From Azotobacter bryophylli (GTDB lineage: Bacteria; Pseudomonadota; Gammaproteobacteria; Pseudomonadales; Pseudomonadaceae), in assembly GCF_042643485.1 (NCBI RefSeq), contig NZ_JBHRSJ010000010.1, forward strand, positions 1 through 64,000: a stretch of DNA of 64,000 nt. The letters run 5' to 3'. The first letter of the stretch is position 1, and each line of letters opens with the position of its first letter. The notes under the pieces were generated by a model. It was not told the DNA's origin, did not search any database, and saw only the letters and a list, made by a program, of their open reading frames with translations. Of this stretch, positions 28,190-38,865 are shown piece by piece. A program made the position numbers and the translations under genes.

Positions 28190-29179
28190 ATGAGCGTTGA
28201 AACCATCCGAATCCCGGGCATCGGCCAGCCGGTCTCGCGCATCGGCCTCGGCACCTGGGCCATCGGCGGCTGGATGTGGGGCGGTGCCCACGACGACGAC
28301 GCGGTGGCAACCATCCGCAAGGCGGTGGAATCCGGCATCAACCTGATCGACACCGCCCCGGTGTACGGCTTCGGCCATTCCGAGGAGCTGGTGGGCAAGG
28401 CCCTGGCCGGCCTGCGCGACCGGGTGGTGCTGGCGACCAAGGTGGCGCTGGACTGGGACGACTCCGGGCCGTTCCGCAACGCCTCGGCGGCGCGCATCCG
28501 CCGGGAGATCGAAGACTCCCTGCGGCGCCTGCGAACCGACCGCATCGACCTCTACCAGGTCCACTGGCCCGACCCGCTGGTGCCCCAGGAGGAGACCGCC
28601 CGCGAGCTGGAGCGACTGCGCAGCGAGGGCAAGATCCTCGCCATCGGCGTGAGCAACTATTCCCCGGCGCAGATGGACGAGTTCCGCGCCTTCGCCCCGC
28701 TCGCCAGCGTGCAGCCGCCGTACAACCTGTTCGAACGCGCCATCGACGCCGACGTGCTGCCCTACGCCCGGCGCCACGGCCTGGTGCTGCTGGCCTACGG
28801 CGCGCTGTGCCGCGGCCTGCTCTCCGGGCGCATGACGGCCGAGCGGACCTTCGAGGGCGACGACCTGCGCAAGGCCGATCCCAAGTTCCAGCCGCCGCGC
28901 TTCGCCCAGTACCTGTCGGCGGCCGAGGCCCTGACGGAACTGGCCCGCGAGCGCTATGGCAAATCGCTGCTCGCCCTGGCGATCCGCTGGATCCTCGACC
29001 GCGGCCCGACCATCGCCCTGTGGGGCGCGCGCCGGCCGGAGCAGCTGCAGGGCATCGACGAAGCCTTCGGCTGGAGCCTGGACGCCGAGGCCATGCGGCG
29101 CATCGACGCCATCCTCGCCGAGCGGATCGAGGACCCAGTCGGCCCCGAGTTCATGGCGCCGCCGAGCCGCCGGGCCTAG
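28190..29179 (+). CDS. aldo/keto reductase
   Basis: NADPH-dependent carbonyl reductase of unknown substrate. 329 residues, (beta/alpha)8 type with the Asp-Tyr-Lys-His catalytic set visible in LIDTAPVYGFGHSEELVG, LATKVALDW and YQVHWPD. AGAAGGAG precedes the ATG. Its stop codon overlaps the stop of the convergent acyl-carrier gene by 3-4 bp, so there is no room for a terminator between them. Confidence 0.88.
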   Translation: MSVETIRIPGIGQPVSRIGLGTWAIGGWMWGGAHDDDAVATIRKAVESGINLIDTAPVYGFGHSEELVGKALAGLRDRVVLATKVALDWDDSGPFRNASAARIRREIEDSLRRLRTDRIDLYQVHWPDPLVPQEETARELERLRSEGKILAIGVSNYSPAQMDEFRAFAPLASVQPPYNLFERAIDADVLPYARRHGLVLLAYGALCRGLLSGRMTAERTFEGDDLRKADPKFQPPRFAQYLSAAEALTELARERYGKSLLALAIRWILDRGPTIALWGARRPEQLQGIDEAFGWSLDAEAMRRIDAILAERIEDPVGPEFMAPPSRRA

Positions 29180-29424
29180 GCCGGAATCCGCTGCCGCAGG
29201 TAGGCGATCAGCGCATCCAGGGTGGTCAGCTTCTGGTAGTCGGCCTCGGGGATGTCCACCCCGAGGCGCTGGTGCAAGGCGCCGAGGAAGCGCAGCCAGT
29301 CCATGGAGTCCAAGTCCACCTCGTCGCGCAGCGGGCGGTCGCCGCGCAGGGTGGCGGGCTCGACTTCCGGGGCGATGCCCTGCAGGGCTTCGAGCACCTG
29401 CCGGCGGAGCGTGGATTCGTCCAT
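29176..29424 (-). CDS. acyl carrier protein-like protein
   Basis: 82 residues, acidic four-helix type with the phosphopantetheine attachment site Ser40 in VDLDSMDWL. It is last in the operon archease / acyl-CoA synthetase / E1 alpha / E1 beta / E2, 10 bp after the E2 gene. A carrier protein in a 2-oxoacid dehydrogenase operon is unusual and suggests that an acyl group is passed from E2 or the synthetase to a pantetheine thiol; that is inference. Confidence 0.85.
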   Translation of the reverse strand: MDESTLRRQVLEALQGIAPEVEPATLRGDRPLRDEVDLDSMDWLRFLGALHQRLGVDIPEADYQKLTTLDALIAYLRQRIPA

Positions 29425-29434
29425 CGTCGTTTCC

Positions 29435-30595
29435 TCAGAGGTCGTCCGGGGTCTGCAGGCGGCGGCGCACCTCGGCGAGGAAGCGCGCCCCGTAGTGGCC
29501 GTCGCTGACCCGGTGATCGGCGGCCAGACTGAATACCGCGCAGGGCACGGCGCAGAGCCTGCCCTCTTCCACCCAGGGCCGCTCGGCGATGCGCCCGACG
29601 CCGACCAGCGCCACCTGCGGCGGGTAGATCACGCCGAACACGCTGTCCACGCCCTGGTCGCCGAGCTGGGTCACGGTGAGGGTGGCGTCCGCCAGCTCGG
29701 AGCTGCGCAGCGAGCCGCTGCGGGCGCGCTGCACCAGATCGCCCATCTCGCCCATCAGCTGCTCCAGCGGCTTGTCCGCCACGTCGTGCAGGGCCGGGGC
29801 GATCAGCCCGCCCCGGCGCAGGGCGACGGCCACGCCGAGGTGGATGCCGGGACCGGGCCGGAAGGCGCCGTCGACCCAGTAGCCGTTGAGCTGCGGATAC
29901 TCGCGCAGGGCCAGGGCAATGGCCTTGAGCACCAGCACGCCGGGCAGCAGCCGCGCCTCCGGCGGCCGCCCGGCGTTGCGCGCCACCAGCCAGGCCATGG
30001 CCGCGGCCAGCGGCACCGTCTCGCCCAGGTAATAGTGCGGAATCTCGCGCTTGGAGCGGCTCATGGCGGCGGCGATGGCCTGGCGCATGGCGGCCTGACG
30101 GTCGATTGGCGCGGCCCGCTTCGCTGCGGCCTCGACGTCCTCCAGGCCCACCGCGCCCTGGGGGCCGGTGCCGGTCAGGGCGGCGGGGTCGATGCCCAGC
30201 TCGGCGGCGCGCTTGCGCGCGGCGGGGGAGATGCGCGGGCGACCGTGCGGGCCTGCCGTTGCCGGAGCGGCGGCGGGTGCGAGCATCGGCGTCGGTGGCG
30301 TGGCCGCTCGTTGCGCGATGATCGCGAGCGGGTGGCGCGGCGCCGTTTCCGGGCTTTCCCCGGCCTCCAGCAGGGTGGCGATGGGCGTGCCCACCGGCAC
30401 CTTGTCGCCGGGCCGGATCAGCAGCTCGAACACCCGGCCCGCCTGCCAGCACTCGATCTCCACCGCCGCCTTGGCGGTGTCGACCAGGGCGACCACCTGG
30501 CCGCGACGCACCGCATCGCCCGGCGCCACCTGCCATTCGAGCAGCGTGCCCTCGTCCATGTCGGCGCCGAGGGAGGGCATGCGGAATTCGATCAT
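29435..30595 (-). CDS. 2-oxoacid dehydrogenase E2 (dihydrolipoyl acyltransferase)
   Basis: Core of a pyruvate/branched-chain/acetoin-type dehydrogenase complex. 386 residues: lipoyl domain 1-80 with acceptor Lys42 in DTAKAAVE, Ala/Pro linker, peripheral-subunit-binding domain at about 118-155 (RISPAARKRAAELG), and catalytic domain ending with SLAADHRVSDG. Substrate cannot be told from sequence. No E3 is encoded nearby, so the housekeeping lipoamide dehydrogenase would have to be used. Confidence 0.9.
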   Translation of the reverse strand: MIEFRMPSLGADMDEGTLLEWQVAPGDAVRRGQVVALVDTAKAAVEIECWQAGRVFELLIRPGDKVPVGTPIATLLEAGESPETAPRHPLAIIAQRAATPPTPMLAPAAAPATAGPHGRPRISPAARKRAAELGIDPAALTGTGPQGAVGLEDVEAAAKRAAPIDRQAAMRQAIAAAMSRSKREIPHYYLGETVPLAAAMAWLVARNAGRPPEARLLPGVLVLKAIALALREYPQLNGYWVDGAFRPGPGIHLGVAVALRRGGLIAPALHDVADKPLEQLMGEMGDLVQRARSGSLRSSELADATLTVTQLGDQGVDSVFGVIYPPQVALVGVGRIAERPWVEEGRLCAVPCAVFSLAADHRVSDGHYGARFLAEVRRRLQTPDDL

Positions 30596-30698
30596 CGCTC
30601 CTCCGTGGGTGGTGGTGCGTACCGCGCAGCGTTACCCACCATCGCCGGGGGATGGCCACCCCGTGGAAAATCGCTGCGCGCGTATTCCTCCCTACGCT

Positions 30699-31676
30699 TC
30701 AGATCCGGCCGAGCAGGCCCTTCGCCGCCGCGACGATGCCCGGCACCTGCGGCAGGGTCGCCTCCTCCAGGTGGCGGGCGTAGGGGATCGGCACTTCCGC
30801 GCTGCACACCCGCGCCGGCGGCGCATCCAGCTCGTAGAAACCCTGCTCGACGATGCGCGCCATGACCTCGGCGGCCAGGCTGCCGCTGCGCCAGCCCTCG
30901 TCCACCACCAAGGCGCGGCGGGTCTTGCGCACCGAGGCGAGGACGGTGGCGTCGTCCAGCGGACGCAGCACGCGCAGGTCGACGACCTCGGCGGAGATCC
31001 CCTCCCCGGCCAATTGCTCGGACGCCGCCAGCGCCTTGCCGAGGGTGCCGCCGTAGGCGATCAGGCTGAGGTCCGAGCCCTCGCGGCGCACCCGCGCCGA
31101 GCGGATGTCCACCGCCTCGCCCTCGTCCAGCTCGCCTTCGACGTTGTACAGCGCGCCCTGCTCGAACAGCAGCACCGGGTCGGGGTCCTGCAGCGCCGGC
31201 CAGAGCATGCCGCGGGCGTCCTCCAGGGTGGCCGGGGCGAGGATCTTCAGCCCCGGAATGTGCGCCAGCCAGCCCTCCAGGCTATGCGAGTGCTGCGCCG
31301 CCAACTGGCGCCCGGCACCGGTGGTCATGCGCACCACCAGCGGCACCGAGAACTGCCCGCCGGACATGTGGCGCAGGGCCGCGGCGGTGTTCATCAGCGG
31401 GTCCAGGGCCAGCAGGCAGAAGTTCACCGTCATCACCTCGACGATCGGCCGCATGCCGCCCAGCGCCGCGCCGATGCCGGCGGCGACGAAGGCCAGTTCG
31501 GACAGCGGCGTGTCGCGGATGCGCGCCTCGCCGAACTCGTCGAGCAGGCCCTTGCTCACGGCGAAGGTGCCGCCGTAGCGGCCGACGTCCTCGCCCATCA
31601 GGAACACCCGCGGATCGCGCGCCAGCGCCTCGCGCAGCCCCTGGCGCAGCGCCTCGCGGTAGGTGGTGCGGCTCAC
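30699..31676 (-). CDS. 2-oxoacid dehydrogenase E1 beta subunit
   Basis: 325 residues, transketolase-like pyrimidine-binding and C-terminal domains; family segments GEDVGRYGGTFAVSKGL, IRDTPLSELAF and HSHSLEGWLAHIPGLK are clear. GTG start at 31676 overlaps the E1 alpha stop by 4 bp, indicating coupled translation of the two halves. A 103-bp gap separates it from E2. Confidence 0.9.
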   Translation of the reverse strand: MSRTTYREALRQGLREALARDPRVFLMGEDVGRYGGTFAVSKGLLDEFGEARIRDTPLSELAFVAAGIGAALGGMRPIVEVMTVNFCLLALDPLMNTAAALRHMSGGQFSVPLVVRMTTGAGRQLAAQHSHSLEGWLAHIPGLKILAPATLEDARGMLWPALQDPDPVLLFEQGALYNVEGELDEGEAVDIRSARVRREGSDLSLIAYGGTLGKALAASEQLAGEGISAEVVDLRVLRPLDDATVLASVRKTRRALVVDEGWRSGSLAAEVMARIVEQGFYELDAPPARVCSAEVPIPYARHLEEATLPQVPGIVAAAKGLLGRI

Positions 31677-32649
31677 CGCGCCTCCGGGGTGTAGACGTCG
31701 CGCTCGAGCGCCGCCACCGCCTCGGGCGTCCCGGCCTCGGCGAAGGCCACGGCGGCTTCCACCTCGTCCGCCGCCTCGGCCTCGAGGGCGGCCAGGCCCG
31801 GCGGGTCGAGCCGCCCCTCGGCCAGCAGCCGCGCGCTGTAGGTGCGGATCGGGTCGCGCTGCTTCCAGCGCTCCACCTCGGCCTTGTCGCGGTACAGCTC
31901 GGGATCGAACATCGAGTGGGCGCGGAAGCGGTAGGTCTGGTATTCGACGAACTGCGGCCCGCCGCTTGCGCGCACCGCCTCGACCGCCGCGCGGGTCGCC
32001 TCGTGCACGGCGCTCACGTCCATGCCGTCGGCCATCCGCGCCGGGACCTTGAAGGCCTCGGCCTTGGCGCACAGGTCGGTCTGCGCCTGGGAGCGCGCCA
32101 GGGCGGTGCCCATGGCGTAGAAGTTGTTCTCGCAGCAGAACAGCACCGGCAGGTTCCACAGCGCCGCCAGGTTCAGCGACTCGGCGGCGGCGCCCTCGGC
32201 CAGCGCGCCCTCGCCGAAGAAGCAGGCGATCACCCGCGAGCCGCCCTGCATGCGCTCGGCCAGGGCCAGCCCCGTCGCCAGCGGGATGCCGCCGCCGACG
32301 ATGGCGTTGCCGCCGTAGAAGCGCGTGGCGGCGTCGAACAGGTGCATGGAGCCGCCGCGCCCGCGGCAGCAGCCCTCCTGCCGGCCGAACATCTCGGCCA
32401 TGATCGCGCCCATCGGCATGCCGCGGACCAGCGCGTGGCCGTGCTCGCGGTAGGTGGCGACCACCGCATCGCCCGGCGCCAGCGCGTGCAGCGCGCCGAC
32501 CGCCACCGCCTCCTCGCCGATGTAGAGATGCAGGAAACCGCGAATCTTCCCCTCGCCGTACAGCTCGGCAGCGCGCTCCTCCAGGCGGCGGATGCGCAGC
32601 ATGTCGCGCAGCAGGGTCAGGGCGAAGGCCGGCGGCTCGGGCGCGGCCA

Positions 32650-32650
<1 letters not shown>
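31673..32650 (-). CDS. 2-oxoacid dehydrogenase E1 alpha subunit
   Basis: 325 residues. Thiamine-diphosphate motif GEGALAEGAAAE...CCENN, and AcoA/PdhA-like segments YIGEEAVAVGALHAL, YREHGHALVRG and RFRAHSMFDPELYR. Starts at 32650, sharing one base with the synthetase stop (TGATG). The whole series synthetase-E1 alpha-E1 beta is one tightly overlapping unit. Confidence 0.9.
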
Positions 32651-34407
<1,757 letters not shown>

Positions 34408-34525
34408 GGAACATCTCCCGGCGCAACGACTGGATGCGCCATCACATCAGGTTAGCAGCCCGTCGAGAAACCGGCCTGCTGGCCATCCGGCGCCGGCTAC
34501 GATCAGGCGCCATGGCATTCGCAGC

Positions 34526-34939
34526 TCAGACGTCCACCACGCACTGCGCCAGCCACCGGCCATCCGCCTGCCGGGCCACCTTCAGCTCGCAGAAGGACGC
34601 CCCCTTCACCTCCGCCGCCGGCCGGTGACGGCCCACCTCCACCGCCTCGCCCCAGGCCGTGGCGCGCAACCGCTCGCCCTCCAGCGCCACCTCGAAGCGG
34701 GAGAACAGCATGCTGCGCGTGGCCATCTCGAAGATCAGTGCGTTCAGCCAGTCCACCAGCAGCAGCTCGGCATCCGGCGCGGAGCACTCTATGACCACCG
34801 CCCGCTCCGGCACCACCCTGGCCGGATCGCAGATCACCGACGTCAGCGCCATCGCCGCCTCGGCGAAGGCCGCGGCCGGCGTGGCGCCGATGCCGCGCAC
34901 GCCGATATCGGCTTCGTGGGGGAAGGTCTGATGGGGCAT
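34526..34939 (-). CDS. archease
   Basis: Small cofactor protein that activates RtcB ligases by promoting guanylylation and multiple turnover. 137 residues starting MPHQTFPHEADIGVRGIG, with the conserved DWLNALIFE and a C-terminal KGASFCELKV; the acidic residues that bind metal in archeases are present. First gene of the dehydrogenase operon, 118 bp before the acyl-CoA synthetase, and 7.5 kb from rtcB. The upstream frame extension to 35173 derives from a transposase remnant. Confidence 0.88.
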   Translation of the reverse strand: MPHQTFPHEADIGVRGIGATPAAAFAEAAMALTSVICDPARVVPERAVVIECSAPDAELLLVDWLNALIFEMATRSMLFSRFEVALEGERLRATAWGEAVEVGRHRPAAEVKGASFCELKVARQADGRWLAQCVVDV

Positions 34940-35034
34940 GGCTGGTATTGAGCCTGGCCTGGCTGGTCTACCGGAAAGAATAGCCAGTACCGGAAAGCAT
35001 CGGGCCTCGCCGCCCAAAGAAGGCTGAGGCGCTG

Positions 35035-35206
35035 TCAGCCCGAATGGCCATAACCGTAATGACGCATAGGGCGCTCGCAATCGGCGACATGAAGCCCCGC
35101 ACACTGCACCGACGCTCGGGCCACAGCGTATCGCCGCGATCCTGCGAAGCAGCGTTTTCAGTTCTGCGAACACCGCCTCGGTCGGATCGAGGATGAAGTC
35201 CAGCAG
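35035..35206 (-). pseudogene. C-terminal fragment of an IS630-family transposase
   Basis: On the minus strand the segment LLDFILDPTEAVFAELK followed by TLLRR resembles the DDE C-terminal region of IS630 transposases (PNPIEQVFAKLKALLR). After a frameshift the end reads ADCERPMRHYGYGHSG and stop, like the ECxNYFRHAGY terminus of that family. The central part is damaged and the rest of the element is absent. No terminal repeats were identified. Confidence 0.6.
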
Positions 35207-35242
35207 ACATCTCCGCCGGGCAATGGAGAGCGGCCCGCGGTC

Positions 35243-35695
35243 TCAGCGTGCGTCGCCGGAAAGGAAATGCTGGTGTAGCCGAATCACGGTTTCCGCGGTG
35301 CGGGCCTTGCAAACATCCGCCAGTGTGTATTCGTCCATTTTCGCGTAGAACGCCCTCAATCCCGCATCCAGCGCGCCCTTCAGTAGGCAGGTGTCTTTCA
35401 GGGCGCACGCGGGCTCGGCGCAGTCGATTAACTGGCTAGTCTCTTCCAGGTTGCGCAGGATGAAACCCAGGCGCAAGTGCTGGGCCTCGGGCGCCAGCCC
35501 CAGGCCGCCATTGCGTCCACGCACCGATTGCACCCAGCCCAGGTTCGCCATGCGGCTGACGACCTTGGACAGGTTGCTGTGTGGCACATCGAACTGCCGG
35601 GCGATTTCGCCGATGGTAACGGGGAGGGTGCGGTCCTGATAGGTCAGATAGATCATGACGCGCAACCCCAGGTCGGTGAAACGAGTGAGTTGCAT
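35243..35695 (-). CDS. nsrR: NO-sensing repressor NsrR (Rrf2 family)
   Basis: 150 residues from the second of two close ATGs (35695; the ATG at 35701 is nearer to GGAG and adds two residues). The N-terminal winged helix MQLTRFTDLGLRVMIYL matches NsrR, and Cys92, Cys97 and Cys103 have the C-x4-C-x5-C spacing of the NsrR [4Fe-4S] ligands. NO reacts with the cluster and releases DNA. It is divergent from norVW, and NsrR-like palindromes lie before both, so it should repress itself and norVW. IscR is excluded by cysteine spacing and length. Confidence 0.9.
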   Translation of the reverse strand: MQLTRFTDLGLRVMIYLTYQDRTLPVTIGEIARQFDVPHSNLSKVVSRMANLGWVQSVRGRNGGLGLAPEAQHLRLGFILRNLEETSQLIDCAEPACALKDTCLLKGALDAGLRAFYAKMDEYTLADVCKARTAETVIRLHQHFLSGDAR

Positions 35696-35721
35696 AGGCA
35701 TAGGACTCCAGTGGGGACCAG

Positions 35722-35764
35722 GCGAGCCTGTAATGTACATTATAAATGTGTATTACAGGCTCGC
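35722..35764. promoter_or_regulatory. palindromic operator in front of nsrR
   Basis: A 43-bp near palindrome centred on 35743 with perfect 13-bp outer arms (35722-35734 and 35752-35764) and a core of 11-1-11 geometry as in NsrR operators (AATGTACATTA, then AAATGTGTATT). It begins 27 bp before the nsrR start codon, so it overlaps the probable promoter and suits autorepression. Confidence 0.75.
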
Positions 35765-35950
35765 TTAGCGGGCACTGCCGCATAAGTGATGCCGAGCGCT
35801 CCAGGCACTTCGGGGCGGACCCGCCGCATGCCCCCGCATTCTCCCCCGCTACCGCTCCACCCACTGACCCGAGTATCTGCTTGGCTCATGGACGCACTGG
35901 GACCAAGAGGCGCCCGGCATTCCAACCGACATCACGGAGAGTCACCTCGC

Positions 35951-35964
35951 TTGATGAGGATCAA
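35951..35964 (+). promoter_or_regulatory. ANR/FNR box upstream of norV
   Basis: TTGAT-GAGG-ATCAA is a perfect FNR/ANR/DNR palindrome. If it acts from -41.5, transcription would start near 35999, inside the first NsrR palindrome, so activation by low oxygen (or NO via DNR) and repression by NsrR would meet at the same promoter. Confidence 0.85.
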
Positions 35965-35982
35965 TAAAACTCATCTCGCCCA

Positions 35983-36009
35983 ATAACATTCATTTACGGT
36001 GAATGTTAT
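35983..36009. promoter_or_regulatory. NsrR operator 1 of norV
   Basis: Perfect 10-bp arms ATAACATTCA and TGAATGTTAT separated by 7 bp, centre 35996. The inner 11-1-11 layout resembles the NsrR consensus. It covers the start site predicted from the ANR box. Confidence 0.75.
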
Positions 36010-36011
36010 CC

Positions 36012-36044
36012 GCCTTAAGATTCATCGCAAATGAATCTTAAGGC
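36012..36044. promoter_or_regulatory. NsrR operator 2 of norV
   Basis: Perfect 14-bp arms (36012-36025 and 36031-36044) with a 5-nt spacer. Within it AAGATTCATCG and AAATGAATCTT around one central base closely match the enterobacterial NsrR consensus AAGATGCATTT-n-AAATGCATCTT. Its centre is 32 bp from operator 1, three helical turns, so two dimers could sit on one DNA face. As RNA it could also fold near the ribosome site. Confidence 0.8.
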
Positions 36045-36062
36045 CTGAGGAGGTTTTCATTC

Positions 36063-37457
36063 ATGGCATTCACCGTCAAAAACAACATCCGCTGGGTTGG
36101 CAAACAAGATTGGGAATTGCGCGAGTTCCACGGTAGCGAATACAGCACCCATCGGGGCTCCAGCTATAACAGCTATCTGATCAAGGAAGAAAAAATCGCG
36201 CTCATCGATACCGTCTGGGCGCCTTACGCCGAAGAATTCGTCGCCAATCTGGCCAAGGAGATCGACCTCGGCGCTATCGACTACATCATCGCCAACCATG
36301 GCGAGATCGATCACAGTGGCGCCTTGCCGGCGCTGATGGCGCGCATCCCGGACACCCCGATCTACTGCACCGCCAACGGCGCCAAATCGCTGCGCGGCCA
36401 TTATCACCAGGACTGGAATTTCCGGATCGTCAAAACCGGGGACAGTCTCGATCTCGGCAACGGCAAGCAACTGGTCTTCGTCGAGATGCCGATGCTGCAC
36501 TGGCCGGACAGCATGGCCACCTACCTGACCGGCGACGCCGTGCTGTTCAGCAACGATGCCTTCGGCCAGCACTATGCCAGTGCCCAGATGTTCAACGACC
36601 TGTGCGATCCAGTCGAACTGCAGGAGGAGTGCATCAAGTATTACGCCAACATCCTGACGCCCTTCAGCCCGCTGGTCACCCAGAAGATTCACGAGGTTCT
36701 GGCGCTGAACCTGCCGATCGATATGATCGCCACCAGTCACGGCATCATCTGGCGCGACAAGCCGACCCAGATTGTCGAGCAGTACCTGAAATGGGCCGAC
36801 AATTATCAGGAGAACCAGATCACCCTGGTCTACGACACCATGTGGAACGGCACCCGCATGATGGCCGAGGCGATTGCCGAAGGCATCCGCAAGGCCGACC
36901 GGGATGTCGTGATCAAGCTGTTCAACCTGTCCAACACCGACAAGAACGACGTCCTGACCCACGTGTTCAGGTCCAAGGCCATTCTGGTCGGCAGCCCGAC
37001 CGTCAACAACGTGATGTTGCCGCACGTTGCCGCCCTGCTCGAGGAAATGACCGGCTTGCGTTTCAAGAACAAGGCGGCCGCCGCCTTCGGCACCCACGGC
37101 TGGAGCGGCGGGGCGGTGGAACGCATCACCAAGCGCCTGGACGACGCCGGTTTCCGCGTACTCAACCCCGGCCTCACCGCCGAATGGCGCCCAACCGACG
37201 ACGCCCTCGCCCAGGGGGTGAGTTTTGGCGAGGCGTTTATCGAACAACTGGGCAAGACCGGGCAGAACACGGCGGGCGACCTGGCAACCTGCGCGGACAG
37301 CGGCAAGATGCGCTGCCAGACCTGCTCGTGGACTTATGACCCGCAACAGGGGGAAGCCACCCAGGGTGTTGCCGCCGGCACAGCCTGGCAGGACGTTGCG
37401 GAGACCTTCCTCTGCCCAGTGTGCTTCATGGGTAAAAGCGACTTCGTCCCTGCGTAA
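36063..37457 (+). CDS. norV: flavorubredoxin, nitric oxide reductase
   Basis: Reduces NO to N2O under low oxygen. 464 residues: N-terminal di-iron beta-lactamase-like domain with His79, Glu81, Asp83 and His84 in NHGEIDHSG plus LHWPDS and TSHGIIW; a flavodoxin domain with FMN loop YDTMWNGTRMM; and a C-terminal rubredoxin with CQTC and CPVC. Slightly shorter than E. coli NorV in the linker. GAGGAGG precedes the start. The control differs from E. coli: no norR gene and no sigma-54 promoter, but ANR and NsrR sites. Confidence 0.95.
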   Translation: MAFTVKNNIRWVGKQDWELREFHGSEYSTHRGSSYNSYLIKEEKIALIDTVWAPYAEEFVANLAKEIDLGAIDYIIANHGEIDHSGALPALMARIPDTPIYCTANGAKSLRGHYHQDWNFRIVKTGDSLDLGNGKQLVFVEMPMLHWPDSMATYLTGDAVLFSNDAFGQHYASAQMFNDLCDPVELQEECIKYYANILTPFSPLVTQKIHEVLALNLPIDMIATSHGIIWRDKPTQIVEQYLKWADNYQENQITLVYDTMWNGTRMMAEAIAEGIRKADRDVVIKLFNLSNTDKNDVLTHVFRSKAILVGSPTVNNVMLPHVAALLEEMTGLRFKNKAAAAFGTHGWSGGAVERITKRLDDAGFRVLNPGLTAEWRPTDDALAQGVSFGEAFIEQLGKTGQNTAGDLATCADSGKMRCQTCSWTYDPQQGEATQGVAAGTAWQDVAETFLCPVCFMGKSDFVPA

Positions 37458-37481
37458 CCGACCGCTCCCGGAGAAAATGCG

Positions 37482-38600
37482 ATGAAAAAGCCTCTCGTCA
37501 TCATCGGCAGCGGCCATGCCGGCTACACGCTGGCCAGGGCGTTCCGCCAACACGACACCACCACACCGGTCGTCGTCCTCACCGAGGATGGAGGCGAGTA
37601 CTATCCCAAGCCGCAGCTGAGCCACGGATTTGGCCATCAGGCCAGTGTTGAGCAACTGGTCCAGAACAGTGCCACCGGCATGGCCGCCGAGCTGAAGATC
37701 ATGGTGAGACCGCATACCCGGGTCAGCGCGATTGACTTCGCCGCCCAGAAGGTCTCGGCGGGAGAGGCACAGATCCCGTACAGCAACCTTGTCCTGGCAG
37801 TCGGCGCCGAGCCGTTCGTGCCGCCCATCGACGGCGATGGCGCGCAGGACATCCTGACCTTGAACAATCTGGAGCAGTACCGGCGTTATCTCGACAAGCT
37901 CAATCAGAGTGAACGCGTACTGGTCATCGGGGGCGGCCTGATCGGTACCGAAATCGCCCACGATATCTCCCTTTATAAACAGGTCACCCTAGTCGACCCT
38001 GGCACCCGCCTTCTGGAGCGTCTGGTGCCCGAGGTGGTCAGCCAGCGTCTGCACAGTGCCATTGGCTCGGTGACACTGCATTTGGGGACCGAGGTCAAAC
38101 AGGTCAACCGAGCAGCAAGGGGATACCTCGTGACGCTTGCCGGAGGCGAAACGCTGGCGGTGGATGCCGTGGTCTGCGCCGCCGGCCTGAAACCCCGGCT
38201 TGGACTGGCAACCGGGCTGAAGACAGGGCGCGGGATCGTCGTCGATGCCTATTTACGCACTTCGGCCCCGCATGTGTACGCCCTGGGAGATTGTGCGGAA
38301 ATCGAAGGGCAGATCCTGCCCTTCCTGCAACCGATCACGCTGTCGGCCAATGCCTTGGCCAAAACGCTGGCTGGCGATCTCACGGCGGTCCGCTTTGGCC
38401 CGCTGCCGGTGGCGGTGAAAACACCGCGTTACCCTATCCAGCTCGCCGGGGTCACACAAGGCAACACTCTCGACTGGCAGATCAGTGAAGGAGAAGACGG
38501 GCTAACCGCCCTCGCCCATCACGGCAACCAACTGGTCGGCTACGTGACCACCGGCACCCGTAACGGATTCAGTCTGCTACCCCAGCTCGTACGCCGATAA
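37482..38600 (+). CDS. norW: flavorubredoxin reductase
   Basis: NADH:rubredoxin reductase that feeds electrons to NorV. 372 residues, with FAD motif IIGSGHAGYTLARAF at the N-terminus, NADH motif VIGGGLIGTEIAHD in the middle, and the second FAD motif VYALGDCAEIEG. 24 bp after norV, one transcript. Confidence 0.93.
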   Translation: MKKPLVIIGSGHAGYTLARAFRQHDTTTPVVVLTEDGGEYYPKPQLSHGFGHQASVEQLVQNSATGMAAELKIMVRPHTRVSAIDFAAQKVSAGEAQIPYSNLVLAVGAEPFVPPIDGDGAQDILTLNNLEQYRRYLDKLNQSERVLVIGGGLIGTEIAHDISLYKQVTLVDPGTRLLERLVPEVVSQRLHSAIGSVTLHLGTEVKQVNRAARGYLVTLAGGETLAVDAVVCAAGLKPRLGLATGLKTGRGIVVDAYLRTSAPHVYALGDCAEIEGQILPFLQPITLSANALAKTLAGDLTAVRFGPLPVAVKTPRYPIQLAGVTQGNTLDWQISEGEDGLTALAHHGNQLVGYVTTGTRNGFSLLPQLVRR

Positions 38601-38702
38601 ACGGCCATTCGAGATCATTGAATAAGCACCCTATGGGGCGGCGCTAACAGCTTGCCGCCCCACGGTAAAATCGGCTCCGCCTGGGTTCTCCGAGCCCTGC
38701 CC

Positions 38703-38860
38703 ATGCTCGGTCCGTTTGCCGATCAGGTACGTGAGGCGAAACTGGACAGTCTGGGCCGATGCACTGGCGCTGCTGGGCAAGCATGTGGACTTCGTTCGAT
38801 CGGCTCGCTGCCGCCAAGACCTTGATAGGCGTCGGCAGCATCGGGCAGATGGAGGTCATG
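38703..38860 (+). pseudogene. N-terminal remnant of an IS5-like transposase
   Basis: Reading from 38703, MLGPFADQVREAKLDSLG followed after a frameshift by DALALLGKHVDF resembles the N-terminus of IS5-group transposases (F-A-x...K-L-D-x-L-G-D-x-L-x-x-L...V-D-F). The similarity ends soon after and the catalytic part is missing. The assignment rests on remembered family pattern. Confidence 0.45.
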
Positions 38861-38865
38861 CCAAG

